Assembly: GCA_032027085.1 (NCBI GenBank)
Contig: JAVSMS010000001.1
Location: 3,945,730 to 4,009,729 of the forward strand
Length of the DNA stretch: 64,000 bases
Direction: 5' to 3'
DNA from: Pseudorhodoplanes sp.
GTDB lineage: Bacteria > Pseudomonadota > Alphaproteobacteria > Rhizobiales > Xanthobacteraceae
How positions within the stretch are numbered: position 1 is the stretch's first letter; each line of letters opens with the position of its first letter. The notes under the pieces are model-generated. The model did not search any database. It saw only the letters and a program-made list of their open reading frames with translations, and had not been told where the DNA came from. Position numbers and translations under genes: made by a program. Below are positions 54,884-62,857 of this stretch, one piece after another.

Positions 54884-55132
54884 GGTAGCCTCCCGTGAGA
54901 ACTGATCTCGAATTTTTCGCTTCTAAATTTTCACCGCCGGGCGGGCTCAGCCCGCGATAAAATCAACGGCGGGTTTCAGTTTGGCCCGCGCCCGGAGCAA
55001 CATCTTTTCGGCACGATGCATTGAAGGCATACATCATGTCCGCGCCGGTACCTGCGCAGGTCGATGAACCGTACAATGTTTCCGTCTGGATCGGAAGCGC
55101 GATTCATGATCCCGGGACGCGGGCCTGAAACA

Positions 55133-55516
55133 ATGGTCTTCCGTGCAACCAAGGCGATGTATTTGTTGGCCTTGATTTTCTTCGGATTCATTGAGCCGTG
55201 TTCGGCGCAAGTCAGCACCGGCAATATCCGCCGCTTCGATTTGCGGATTGAAAACGGCAAGGTCATCGCCAACCTGCGGGCGATCACAGTGCGCCGCGGC
55301 GACGCCGTCGAACTTGCATGGAGCGCCGACCAGCGCACGACATTGCATCTGCATGGCTATGACATCGAAACCACGGTCGATCGCGACACGCCTGGCGTGA
55401 TGGCGTTCATGGCGCGCGCGACGGGCCGCTTTGCCATCGAGATCCATTCATCTGATGGCAGTGGAGCGCCCGGCCGTCACAGAACATTGATGTATCTCGA
55501 AGTTCATCCGCGGTGA
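55133..55516 (+). CDS. cupredoxin-like exported protein
   Basis: The 127-residue product has an N-terminal hydrophobic segment (AMYLLALIFFGFIEPCSA) and a beta-rich domain FDLRIENGKVIANLRAITVRRGDAVELAW, TTLHLHGYDIETTVDRDTPGVMAFMARATGRFAIEI, ending HRTLMYLEVHPR. The HLHGYD His and the later MAF are in the places where copper ligands occur in cupredoxin folds, but a Cys ligand is not present in the domain, so type 1 copper is unlikely. The start is uncertain (ATG at 55106, 55133 or 55157). The next gene starts five bases after its stop. Confidence 0.75.
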   Translation: MVFRATKAMYLLALIFFGFIEPCSAQVSTGNIRRFDLRIENGKVIANLRAITVRRGDAVELAWSADQRTTLHLHGYDIETTVDRDTPGVMAFMARATGRFAIEIHSSDGSGAPGRHRTLMYLEVHPR

Positions 55517-55520
55517 TCAA

Positions 55521-56960
55521 TTGATCGCGCTGGCCGCCATAAGAGTTGCTGCAGGCCTTGGCCTCCTCGCGGCCCTGCATACTGAGGCAGCGGCGCATGG
55601 ACTCGGCCAGCGCTATGACCTGCCGCTGCCGCTCAACTTCTATCTGCTTGCGTCCGGTGCGGCGGTCGCCGTGTCCTTTGTCATTCTTGCTGTGTTCATG
55701 CGCCGGCCGCAGGATGCTTCGTACCGCTTATCTGCACATCCCTTGCTCCACGGCACCATTTCTTCTCCGGTCGTCATCGCCGTTCAAATTCTATCCGTCG
55801 CCATTCTGGCGTTGCTGGTTGCCGCCGGCCTGTTCGGGCGTCAGAATCCTTTCAAGAACATCACACCCGTCACGACTTGGGTGATCTATTGGGTGGGCGT
55901 GACCCTGCTGTCGGCCTTTGTCGGAAATTTATGGCCGCTGTTAAGTCCCTGGACCGCGGCCTTTGATTTCGCCGAAAGCGCGGTGCAGCGCCTTACAGGC
56001 AAGAGCCTGCAGTTGCACCTTCCCTACCCGGCCCGGCTTTCCGCATGGCCGGCCTGCATACTGTTCCTCATCCTTGTCTGGTTCGAGCTCGTGGCGACCG
56101 ATCGCGACGTGCCGCGCTATATCGCGACCGCACTCATCATCTATTCCGGCCTCACCTGGGCCGGGTTCGTCATCTTCGGACGCGACATCTGGAACACGAA
56201 CGGCGAAGCCATTTCGGTCGCTCTCGGACTCTTTGGCCGGTTTGCTCCATTGCGTGTGCATCGCGATCAATGCTGGCACTGGAGCCTGCATCCTTATGGC
56301 TCCGGCCTGCTCGCTCAACAGCCGCTCGATCCGGCGATGACGGCATTCACACTTCTGATTCTGGGAAGTGTTACAGTCGATGGCCTGATGGAAACGCCTC
56401 TGTGGGCCGCGACGGCGGAATGGCTGCTCGGCACAAACGGCGCCAGCTTTCAGCGAACCTACAGCCTGCTCGCAACGGCGCTGCTTGTTGCCGGTCCGCT
56501 CGCCCTGGCCGCCCTCTATCTCTTTGTCATCGCATTGATGACACGGATCGCAGGCGGCAAGGGCTTTGTGGCGCTGGCCGGCCTGTTCGTTCTCACCCTC
56601 GTGCCCATCGCCATCGCCTATCATCTCGCCCATTATTTTTCGCTGCTGATGATTGCTGGTCAATTCATCATCCCGCTGGCTTCCGATCCCTTTGGTTTTA
56701 AGTGGGACCTGTTCGGCACTACGCTTTACCGGATCGACATCAGCATCGTGGATGCGCGGTTCATCTGGTATCTGTCGGTGATCGCTATCGTCTGCGGCCA
56801 CATCATCGCGGTATGGCTCGCGCATGTCATCGCCTTCCGCATCTACTACAATGCGAGCATCGCGCGGCGCAGCCAATATCCCATGCTGGCCCTGATGATC
56901 GGCTACACGATGCTGAGCCTGTGGATTCTCGCCCAGCCGATCGTCGAGCCGGCGAGATGA
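55521..56960 (+). CDS. polytopic membrane protein resembling proteins named fenitrothion hydrolase
   Basis: A 479-residue protein with about twelve membrane spans. It begins with LAAIRVAAGLGLLAALHTEAAAHGLGQRYDLPLPLNFYLLASG. Proteins like this next to a small cupredoxin-like gene are often annotated fenitrothion hydrolase (FedB-like); I regard this name as unproven, since nothing in the sequence looks like a hydrolase active site. A run with His and Asp residues (GRFAPLRVHRDQCWHWSLH) is noticeable. Only a TTG at 55521 precedes the hydrophobic start, five bases after the cupredoxin stop. Its role could be metal or redox handling with the cupredoxin. Confidence 0.72.
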   Translation: MIALAAIRVAAGLGLLAALHTEAAAHGLGQRYDLPLPLNFYLLASGAAVAVSFVILAVFMRRPQDASYRLSAHPLLHGTISSPVVIAVQILSVAILALLVAAGLFGRQNPFKNITPVTTWVIYWVGVTLLSAFVGNLWPLLSPWTAAFDFAESAVQRLTGKSLQLHLPYPARLSAWPACILFLILVWFELVATDRDVPRYIATALIIYSGLTWAGFVIFGRDIWNTNGEAISVALGLFGRFAPLRVHRDQCWHWSLHPYGSGLLAQQPLDPAMTAFTLLILGSVTVDGLMETPLWAATAEWLLGTNGASFQRTYSLLATALLVAGPLALAALYLFVIALMTRIAGGKGFVALAGLFVLTLVPIAIAYHLAHYFSLLMIAGQFIIPLASDPFGFKWDLFGTTLYRIDISIVDARFIWYLSVIAIVCGHIIAVWLAHVIAFRIYYNASIARRSQYPMLALMIGYTMLSLWILAQPIVEPAR

Positions 56961-57082
56961 TAGGCCTGTGAATCTTGTTCGCGGGACGCCATGCTGCCGA
57001 TTTTCCTTTTCAGCCGTCAACCACGGACTAGAATGGCTCCGCTGCTCTCCGCGCTTCACCGCATTTCCCCGAAGGATCGCGC

Positions 57083-57730
57083 ATGTCCGACTACAAGCTT
57101 TATTGTTTTGCCCAATCCGGCAACGCCTATCGCGCCGCGCTGATGCTCAACCTGATCGACGCCAAATGGGAGCCGATCCATGTCGATTTCTTCGGCAAGC
57201 GCGAGCAGCTAACCCCCGCCTATCGGGAAAACGTCAACGAAATGGGCGAAGCGCCCGTGCTCGTCCATGGTGAGAAGAAGCTCACCCAGTCCGGCGTCAT
57301 TCTCACCTATCTCGCGGAACATACCGGCAAATTTCACCCGCAGACAGAAGACGAGCGGCTCGAGGCGCTGCGCTGGATCATTTTCGACAATCAGAAGGTG
57401 AACGGCTTTCTCGGCCCGTATCGTTTCCTGAAAAACTTCGCCAAACCTGCGGCTGATCCCGCGGTGCTCAACTTCCTGAAAGGACGCATCGACAACAATC
57501 TTGCCATCGTCGACAAGCGGCTGGGCAAAGCGCCGTATCTCGTCGGCGACCATCCGACCATCGCCGACATCTCAATGACGGGCTATCTCTATTATCCGGT
57601 CGAGGAATTCGGCTTCGATATCGCCGGCACGCACAAGAACATTGCGGCCTGGCTCGGGCGCATCAAGGCCCTGCCCGGCTGGAAGCATCCCTATGATCTG
57701 ATGCCGGGGCATCCTTTGGCGGCCACCTAA
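57083..57730 (+). CDS. glutathione S-transferase family protein
   Basis: A 215-residue protein with a thioredoxin-fold N-terminal domain (YKLYCFAQSGNAYRAALMLNLIDAKWEPIHVDF, then EAPVLVHGEKKLTQSGVILTYLAEHTG, where TQSGVI matches the glutathione-binding QSxAI motif) and an all-helical C-terminal domain with PTIADISMTGYLYY. It should conjugate or reduce glutathione-linked substrates in the cytoplasm. The catalytic Ser or Tyr at residue 12 of the first strand is the usual position (Ser12). Its stop overlaps the convergent TRAP gene by four bases. Confidence 0.92.
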   Translation: MSDYKLYCFAQSGNAYRAALMLNLIDAKWEPIHVDFFGKREQLTPAYRENVNEMGEAPVLVHGEKKLTQSGVILTYLAEHTGKFHPQTEDERLEALRWIIFDNQKVNGFLGPYRFLKNFAKPAADPAVLNFLKGRIDNNLAIVDKRLGKAPYLVGDHPTIADISMTGYLYYPVEEFGFDIAGTHKNIAAWLGRIKALPGWKHPYDLMPGHPLAAT

Positions 57731-59046
57731 TCCAGCACCCGCACCAGCCAGAGCGCCAGTGCCGGAAATGCGGCCACCAAACCCAGCCGCACGATATCGG
57801 CGGCGATGAACGGCACGACGCCGCGATAGGTCGCCATCATCGGCACGTCGCGAGCAATGGCCGACACGACGAAGACGTTCAGTCCTATTGGCGGACATGT
57901 CAGCCCGATGCCGACAACGATCAGCACCAGGATGCCAAACCAGATCGCAGTCTCGTCCGGCGGCAGGCCGAAATCGAGCGCGGAGACAATCGGGAAGAAC
58001 ACTGGCAGCGTCAGCAGGATCATCGCCAGTTCGTCCATGACGGCGCCCAACAGAATGTAAAACAGCATCAGGACGGCGATGACGCCGAGCGGTGGCAGGC
58101 CGAATCCAGTCACGAATTGCGCGGCCTTTTCCGGCAATTGCGAGCGGCCGAGAAAGGCATCGAACACTTCAGAGCCGAGGATGATGATGAAGATCATTGC
58201 CGAGGTTTCCGCCGTCTGCAGCAGCGAATCCCTGAATTCCGCCCAGCCGAGCGTGCGCTGCGCCAGCGCGATCACGATCATCGAAACGGCGCCGACGCCG
58301 GCGCCTTCCGTCGGCGTGAACACGCCGCCATAGATGCCGCCGACCACGACCACCGCGACCAGCAGCACCGGCCAGACCGCCAGCAACGTCCTGACGCGCT
58401 CCTTGCCGCCCACCTTGCCGTGCGCCGGCGCGACGTCGGGATTGCGATGAGCGATCAGCGCAATCACGATGCAATAGAAAACGGCCGCCATCAGCCCCGG
58501 AACGAGCGCAGCCTTGAACAGCTTGGCGATGTTCTGTTCGGTCGTGATCGCATAGACGACCAAAATGATAGATGGCGGAATGAGAATGCCGAGCGTGCCG
58601 CCGACGGCGATGGCGCCGGTGGCAAAGCCCGGCGCGTAGCGATAGCGCTTGAATTCCGGCAGGGTGGCGCGCGCGAACGTCGCCGTGGTTGCGACAGAAG
58701 AGCCGCAGATCGCGCCAAACGCCGTGCAGGCCCCGATCAGGGCCATGCCGAGCCCGCCGCGCCGGTGCCCGATTAGGCCTGCGGCGGCCGTGAACAATTT
58801 GGTCGAAAGGCCGGAGCGTTCCGCGATCGCGCCCATCAGGATGAACAGCGGAATGACCGACAAGGTGTAGTTGGAGAACAGGTAGAACGGCGTCGTGTTC
58901 ATGTAGCTGAGGAACGCCGTCCAGCCGGAGAAATAGACAAAGCCGGCGCTGCCGGTGATAAACATGGCGAGACCGACCGGCATGCGCAGCGCGATCAGCA
59001 CCAGCATGGCAAGGAAGCCGAATCCGGCAACCGTAGCAGGATTCAT
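57727..59046 (-). CDS. dctM: TRAP transporter large permease DctM
   Basis: A 439-residue membrane protein with about twelve spans of the DctM type: PVGLAMFITGSAGFVYFSGW, GAIAERSGLSTKLF, GACTAFGAICGSSVATTATFA and GTLGILIPPSIILVVYA. It catalyses sodium-driven uptake together with DctQ and DctP. The frame is open to 59208, but the ATG at 59046 (MNPATVAGFGFLAMLVLIAL) gives the usual start and overlaps the dctQ stop by four bases. It ends in the last four bases of the GST gene on the other strand. Confidence 0.92.
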   Translation of the reverse strand: MNPATVAGFGFLAMLVLIALRMPVGLAMFITGSAGFVYFSGWTAFLSYMNTTPFYLFSNYTLSVIPLFILMGAIAERSGLSTKLFTAAAGLIGHRRGGLGMALIGACTAFGAICGSSVATTATFARATLPEFKRYRYAPGFATGAIAVGGTLGILIPPSIILVVYAITTEQNIAKLFKAALVPGLMAAVFYCIVIALIAHRNPDVAPAHGKVGGKERVRTLLAVWPVLLVAVVVVGGIYGGVFTPTEGAGVGAVSMIVIALAQRTLGWAEFRDSLLQTAETSAMIFIIILGSEVFDAFLGRSQLPEKAAQFVTGFGLPPLGVIAVLMLFYILLGAVMDELAMILLTLPVFFPIVSALDFGLPPDETAIWFGILVLIVVGIGLTCPPIGLNVFVVSAIARDVPMMATYRGVVPFIAADIVRLGLVAAFPALALWLVRVLD

Positions 59047-59552
59047 GCCCGACCCCGGATCAGGCGCAGCGATGTCGCGACGGCAACGACGCCGAGAAAC
59101 CCTGCGGCAACCGCGCACGCGGAAACCGCCCAGCCGGTCGGCAGACCAAGAATCATCGACACGGTGTTGCTGCGCATCGTGTCCCAGGCGCCGACGGCCA
59201 GACGCCAAGCGATGACAAATGCCGTGCCGGCATAGACAAGGTCCCAGAGCGCGTCGAGCAGATCACGTGCGCGCGGCGACATATGCGTGGTGAAACTGTC
59301 GACCACGATATTGCCGCGGCGCGACTGGCAGAGCGGAAAGAACGCAAAGATGGTCAGCGCGGTGCCAATCTGCACGAGCTCGATATCGCCCGGCACCTGA
59401 CTGTTGAACAACCAGCGCAGGCAGACATGAACAGTGACCATCGCCGCAAGGCCCACCGACAAAAGTCCGCCGGCAATCGCCAGCAGGCGTGTCGGGGCGG
59501 CCAGCGGTCTGTCACGGATCCGCTGTCCGCCCTCCCCGATGGTGTCGGTCAT
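59043..59552 (-). CDS. dctQ: TRAP transporter small permease DctQ
   Basis: The 169-residue protein has four membrane spans typical for DctQ: LLAIAGGLLSVGLAAMVTVHV, WLFNSQVPGDIELVQIGTALTIFAFFPLCQSRRGNI and two later ones. The segment FFPLCQSRRGNIVVDSF is a usual DctQ block. It lies between dctP and dctM in the order P-Q-M on this strand. The ATG at 59552 was chosen over 59579, since it lies five bases after the dctP stop; the later sequence up to residue 20 is polar. Confidence 0.88.
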   Translation of the reverse strand: MTDTIGEGGQRIRDRPLAAPTRLLAIAGGLLSVGLAAMVTVHVCLRWLFNSQVPGDIELVQIGTALTIFAFFPLCQSRRGNIVVDSFTTHMSPRARDLLDALWDLVYAGTAFVIAWRLAVGAWDTMRSNTVSMILGLPTGWAVSACAVAAGFLGVVAVATSLRLIRGRA

Positions 59553-59556
59553 TCGC

Positions 59557-60603
59557 TCAGCTCTTGCCGTATTTGGCAATCGCCGCCTTGGCGTCGGCGA
59601 GCAGCTTCTCGCCCTTCAGCCCCTTGTCCTTGGCCTGTTTCAGCCAGTTGTCGACGACCGGCTGGGTCGCCTTCTGCCAGCGCGCCGATTCTTCCTTGGA
59701 CAGTTCGGTAACGGTGTTGCCGCGCTTCCTCACCGCCTCCTCGACGGCGATCGCCTGCTCATCCCACATCTTTCCGGCGAGTTCAGCAAAGGCCATACCG
59801 GAATTCTGATCCAGTACCTTCTTCAGATCGGCCGGCAGACCGTCATATTTCGGCTTGTTCATCGCGATGACGAAGGTTGCGGTGTAGAGCGTCGGCGAAC
59901 CGAAAATCTCGGTGTGATACTTGACCAGTTCCTGCACCTTGATCGCCGGCACGACTTCCCACGGCACCACGCAGCCGTCGATCACCCGCTGTGCCAGCGC
60001 TTCCGGCACCTGCGGGATCGGCATCGGAATGCCATTGGCGCCAAGCGCCTTCAGCGCCTCGCCGGCAAGGCGTGTCGGCGAACGCAGCTTCAGGCCCTTC
60101 AGGTCATCCATGCTCTTGACCTGCTTGGACGCATGGACAAGCCCATGATCGTGCGCCCAGACGCAAAGCGCCTGCGTCTCCTTGAACTCGTCGCGCAGAT
60201 TGTCAGCGTAGAAATCCTGCACCGCTTTCGCGTTCACGATCGCGTTCTTGTGCGGGACGAAGGGCAATTCGAACACTTCGATCTTCGGGAACCGGCCGGG
60301 CGTCGATCCCGGCAGGGTCCACACGATATCGGCGACGCCATCGCGCGCCTGATCGTAGAGCTGCGGCGGCGTTCCACCGAGCTGCATGGAGGGAAAGATA
60401 TCGATCTTCAGCTTGCCGCCGGAATCCTGCTCGATCTTCTTTACCCACGGCGTCAACAACCGCGTATGCACGTTCGAAACGGGCGGCAGAAAATGATGCA
60501 GTCGCAACGTCACTTGCGACTGACCGAAGGCCGTGCGGGAGACAGCCGGCGCGGCAACGGCCGCACCCGCGAGTTTGATGAATTGACGACGATGAAATGC
60601 CAT
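59557..60603 (-). CDS. dctP: TRAP transporter substrate-binding protein DctP
   Basis: A 348-residue periplasmic binding protein with the N-terminus MAFHRRQFIKLAGAAVAAP, where RRQFIK is a twin-arginine motif, so it is likely exported by the Tat pathway. LRLHHFLPPVSNVHTRLLTPWVKKIEQDSGGKLKIDIF and the binding arginine segment LKLRSPTRLAGEALKALGANGIPMPIPQVPEAL are typical of the DctP family. It captures a carboxylate-like substrate for DctQM. TRAP binding proteins are commonly Sec-exported, though Tat signals also occur. Confidence 0.92.
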   Translation of the reverse strand: MAFHRRQFIKLAGAAVAAPAVSRTAFGQSQVTLRLHHFLPPVSNVHTRLLTPWVKKIEQDSGGKLKIDIFPSMQLGGTPPQLYDQARDGVADIVWTLPGSTPGRFPKIEVFELPFVPHKNAIVNAKAVQDFYADNLRDEFKETQALCVWAHDHGLVHASKQVKSMDDLKGLKLRSPTRLAGEALKALGANGIPMPIPQVPEALAQRVIDGCVVPWEVVPAIKVQELVKYHTEIFGSPTLYTATFVIAMNKPKYDGLPADLKKVLDQNSGMAFAELAGKMWDEQAIAVEEAVRKRGNTVTELSKEESARWQKATQPVVDNWLKQAKDKGLKGEKLLADAKAAIAKYGKS

Positions 60604-60682
60604 GGGGTCCCTCCCTTGCGCCGACTTCTACGGTCGGTTTCATTTGCAACTATGCTACCCATTTTCACAGCGCGGTAAAGGC

Positions 60683-61141
60683 CTAACCTCCGCTCGGCAC
60701 ACCAGCATAGGCGCCGCCTTCCGGCTCGAACGGTGCATCGATGGCGATGATCCTGACCGTGGCGTCGCTTAGCAGGACGCTGACAGCCGGATCGCGCCTC
60801 ACACGCAGACGCCGCTCCGAAATATCGACGGGAAGATGGCGGTCACCGAGCATCCAGGCGATCCGCGCAAGATCGGACGAACTGGCCGCGCGTACTTCAT
60901 AGAGTGGCTCCGGACGCGCGACAATTTCGATCAGCGCATCGTCGTCCAGGATCAATCGGTCGTCGGTCTGCAGGCGCACCGATTGCGTCAGGGCCATCTC
61001 GATCCGTGTGCCGCGCAGGGCAGTATGCGAACCTTCCGGCCTCTGTCGCTGCTCATAATTGAGCAGCAGGGTATCGACGAGACGCAGATCGCTTACCGTT
61101 CCGGCCGGCAGCACGGCAATCGCGCGTCTCATCGCAGCCAC
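60683..61141 (-). CDS. ureE: UreE-like urease accessory (nickel metallochaperone) protein
   Basis: The 152-residue protein has UreE features: LRLVDTLLLNYEQRQRPEG, then RPEPLYEVRAASSSDLARIAWMLGDRHLPVDI, in which GDRHLP with His102 is the conserved nickel-binding segment, and APFEPEGGAYAG near the C-terminus. UreE delivers nickel to the urease active site. There is no urease structural gene or other ure gene nearby, and the His-rich C-terminal tail of some UreE proteins is absent. It could serve a remote urease cluster or be an orphan. The start may be at 61141 or at the ATG 61132. Confidence 0.82.
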   Translation of the reverse strand: MAAMRRAIAVLPAGTVSDLRLVDTLLLNYEQRQRPEGSHTALRGTRIEMALTQSVRLQTDDRLILDDDALIEIVARPEPLYEVRAASSSDLARIAWMLGDRHLPVDISERRLRVRRDPAVSVLLSDATVRIIAIDAPFEPEGGAYAGVPSGG

Positions 61142-61153
61142 ATGAGATTCCGG

Positions 61154-62083
61154 TTAGTTCAAACGGCCCGGACGTTCGCTGTCTTCGCCGCCTGGCAACA
61201 TCGGCGACACCGGCGGTGAACCGGCGGCTCCCGCCGCCGGGGCCGCGGCAGTTCCGGCAGCGGCGGTCGCTGCGTCCTGCGCCTTGTAACGCTGATAGGC
61301 GAGCCAGCCGAAGGGGAGCGAGGCAAGATAACAGACGGTGCCGATGGTCAGCACCCACCACGGATAGCTGACGAGCAAGGCGACAAACAAAACCACGACA
61401 ACAAAAATCGGCAGCACCCGATCCGGCGGCACCCGTTTGCCAAACTGCTTGCCCGAAAACACCGGCAAGGTCGACACCAGCAGGAATGAAACGATCAGCG
61501 TGTAGATCAGCGCGACGACGGTGAACCGCTGCATGCCGAGCAGATTGAGATAGATCGGCAGCATGACGATGATGGCGCCGGCCGGCGCCGGCACGCCGGT
61601 GAAGAAATTGCCGGCCCAGGCGGGCTTTGTCGGATCGTCCGCCATCACATTGAAGCGGGCGAGCCGAAGTACCATGCAGATGGCGAAGACAAGCGAGGCG
61701 ATCCAGCCAACCGAGCCCAGATCGTTCAGCCCCCAGAAATAGAGAATGAGGCCCGGCACCACGCCGAAATTCACGAAGTCGGCCAGGCTGTCGAGTTCCG
61801 CCCCGAAGCGGGACTGGCCCTTGAGCATGCGCGCAAGCCGACCGTCCACGCCGTCCAGCATGGCGGCAAACACGATGGCGCCCAAGGCCCATTCCAGGCG
61901 CCCCTCAATGGCGAGTCGGATCGCCGTCAGGCCGGCGCAGAGCGACAGCAGGGTGATGAAGTTGGGCAGCAGGACCCGCACCGGAATGGCGCGAAAACGC
62001 TTTTTCCGGGCGGCCAGGCGGTCGGGATCGATCGGTGGGAACAGCATATCGGCAATATAGCGAGCCGCGCGGGAACTTGCCAT
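61154..62083 (-). CDS. pssA: CDP-diacylglycerol-serine O-phosphatidyltransferase
   Basis: The 309-residue membrane enzyme has the CDP-alcohol phosphotransferase motif DGVDGRLARMLKGQSRFG, followed by AELDSLADF, i.e. the DGx2ARx8Gx3Dx3D pattern. It converts CDP-diacylglycerol and serine to phosphatidylserine. The C-terminal 50 residues are Ala/Gly/Pro-rich and without function. The ATG at 62083 or the one at 62047 can be the start. It is encoded 25 bases downstream of psd on the same strand, giving a complete PS-PE branch. Confidence 0.94.
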   Translation of the reverse strand: MASSRAARYIADMLFPPIDPDRLAARKKRFRAIPVRVLLPNFITLLSLCAGLTAIRLAIEGRLEWALGAIVFAAMLDGVDGRLARMLKGQSRFGAELDSLADFVNFGVVPGLILYFWGLNDLGSVGWIASLVFAICMVLRLARFNVMADDPTKPAWAGNFFTGVPAPAGAIIVMLPIYLNLLGMQRFTVVALIYTLIVSFLLVSTLPVFSGKQFGKRVPPDRVLPIFVVVVLFVALLVSYPWWVLTIGTVCYLASLPFGWLAYQRYKAQDAATAAAGTAAAPAAGAAGSPPVSPMLPGGEDSERPGRLN

Positions 62084-62108
62084 CGAATGCGGCGGCGCTT
62101 CCTTAACG

Positions 62109-62807
62109 TCAGCCTACCCGGTAGGTGCGCAGAGGATCGGGGGCCTTGAGATCGGCGATGATGGTTTCGCCGGCGAGCGAGGTCTGCCCCTCGGCCACCA
62201 GCGGCTTCGTTCCCTCCGGCAAATAGACGTCGAGCCGCGAGCCGAAGCGGATCAGGCCGAAACGGTCGCCGGCGGCGAGCACGTCGCCCTCCCGCGAAAA
62301 CGACACAATGCGCCGGGCCACAAGGCCGGCGATCTGCACCACCCCGATGCGGACATTGCCGTTGCCGATCACCAGCGAATTGCGCTCGTTGTCCTCGCTC
62401 GCCTTGTCGAGATCGGCATTCAGGAATTTGCCGGCTTTGTAGACGATGCGCTCGATGCGGCCTGCCATCGGGCTGCGGTTCACGTGACAGTCGAACACGC
62501 TCATGAAGACGGACACGCGCGGCAGCGGCCTGTCGCCGAGCCCAAGCTCCGCCGGCGGCACCACATTGGTGACACGACTGACGCGGCCGTCCGCGGGCGA
62601 TACGATCAGACCTTCACGGACCGGCGTAACCCGTTGAGGATCGCGAAAGAAATAGGCGCACCAGGCGGTGAGAAAAGTGCCGATCCATCCGAGCGGCGTC
62701 CAGATCCAGAACAAGACCAAACTCAGCAGCGCGAAGGCGCCGATGAACGGATAGCCCTCCGGATGGATGGGCGCGAGCTGGGAGCGGATAGAATTGGCAA
62801 TCGACAT
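62109..62807 (-). CDS. psd: phosphatidylserine decarboxylase proenzyme (short form)
   Basis: A 232-residue protein with two N-terminal hydrophobic stretches and the self-cleaving site Gly189-Ser190 in [13 protein letters not shown]; Ser190 would become the pyruvoyl group. Other family blocks are [22 protein letters not shown] and [14 protein letters not shown]. It makes phosphatidylethanolamine from phosphatidylserine. It is encoded with pssA downstream in one transcript. The motif FGS replaces LGS(T) of the long forms, as expected of this shorter class in alphaproteobacteria. Confidence 0.94.
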   Translation of the reverse strand: MSIANSIRSQLAPIHPEGYPFIGAFALLSLVLFWIWTPLGWIGTFLTAWCAYFFRDPQRVTPVREGLIVSPADGRVSRVTNVVPPAELGLGDRPLPRVSVFMSVFDCHVNRSPMAGRIERIVYKAGKFLNADLDKASEDNERNSLVIGNGNVRIGVVQIAGLVARRIVSFSREGDVLAAGDRFGLIRFGSRLDVYLPEGTKPLVAEGQTSLAGETIIADLKAPDPLRTYRVG

Positions 62808-62857
62808 GGCGGTTTAGTTGCCTGACTTTAAGCGCCTTCGCAAGTTGGCGCGCAGCA

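Noticed and set aside
54884-55132. Possible short cytochrome- or Cys-containing frame in the divergent gap.
   Set aside because: Only chance-like Cys and His clusters; the frames are interrupted and lack a start signal.
59434-60678. A 414-codon plus-strand frame opposite dctP and part of dctQ.
   Set aside because: No recognisable domain; the minus strand has the twin-arginine signal and the DctP fold.
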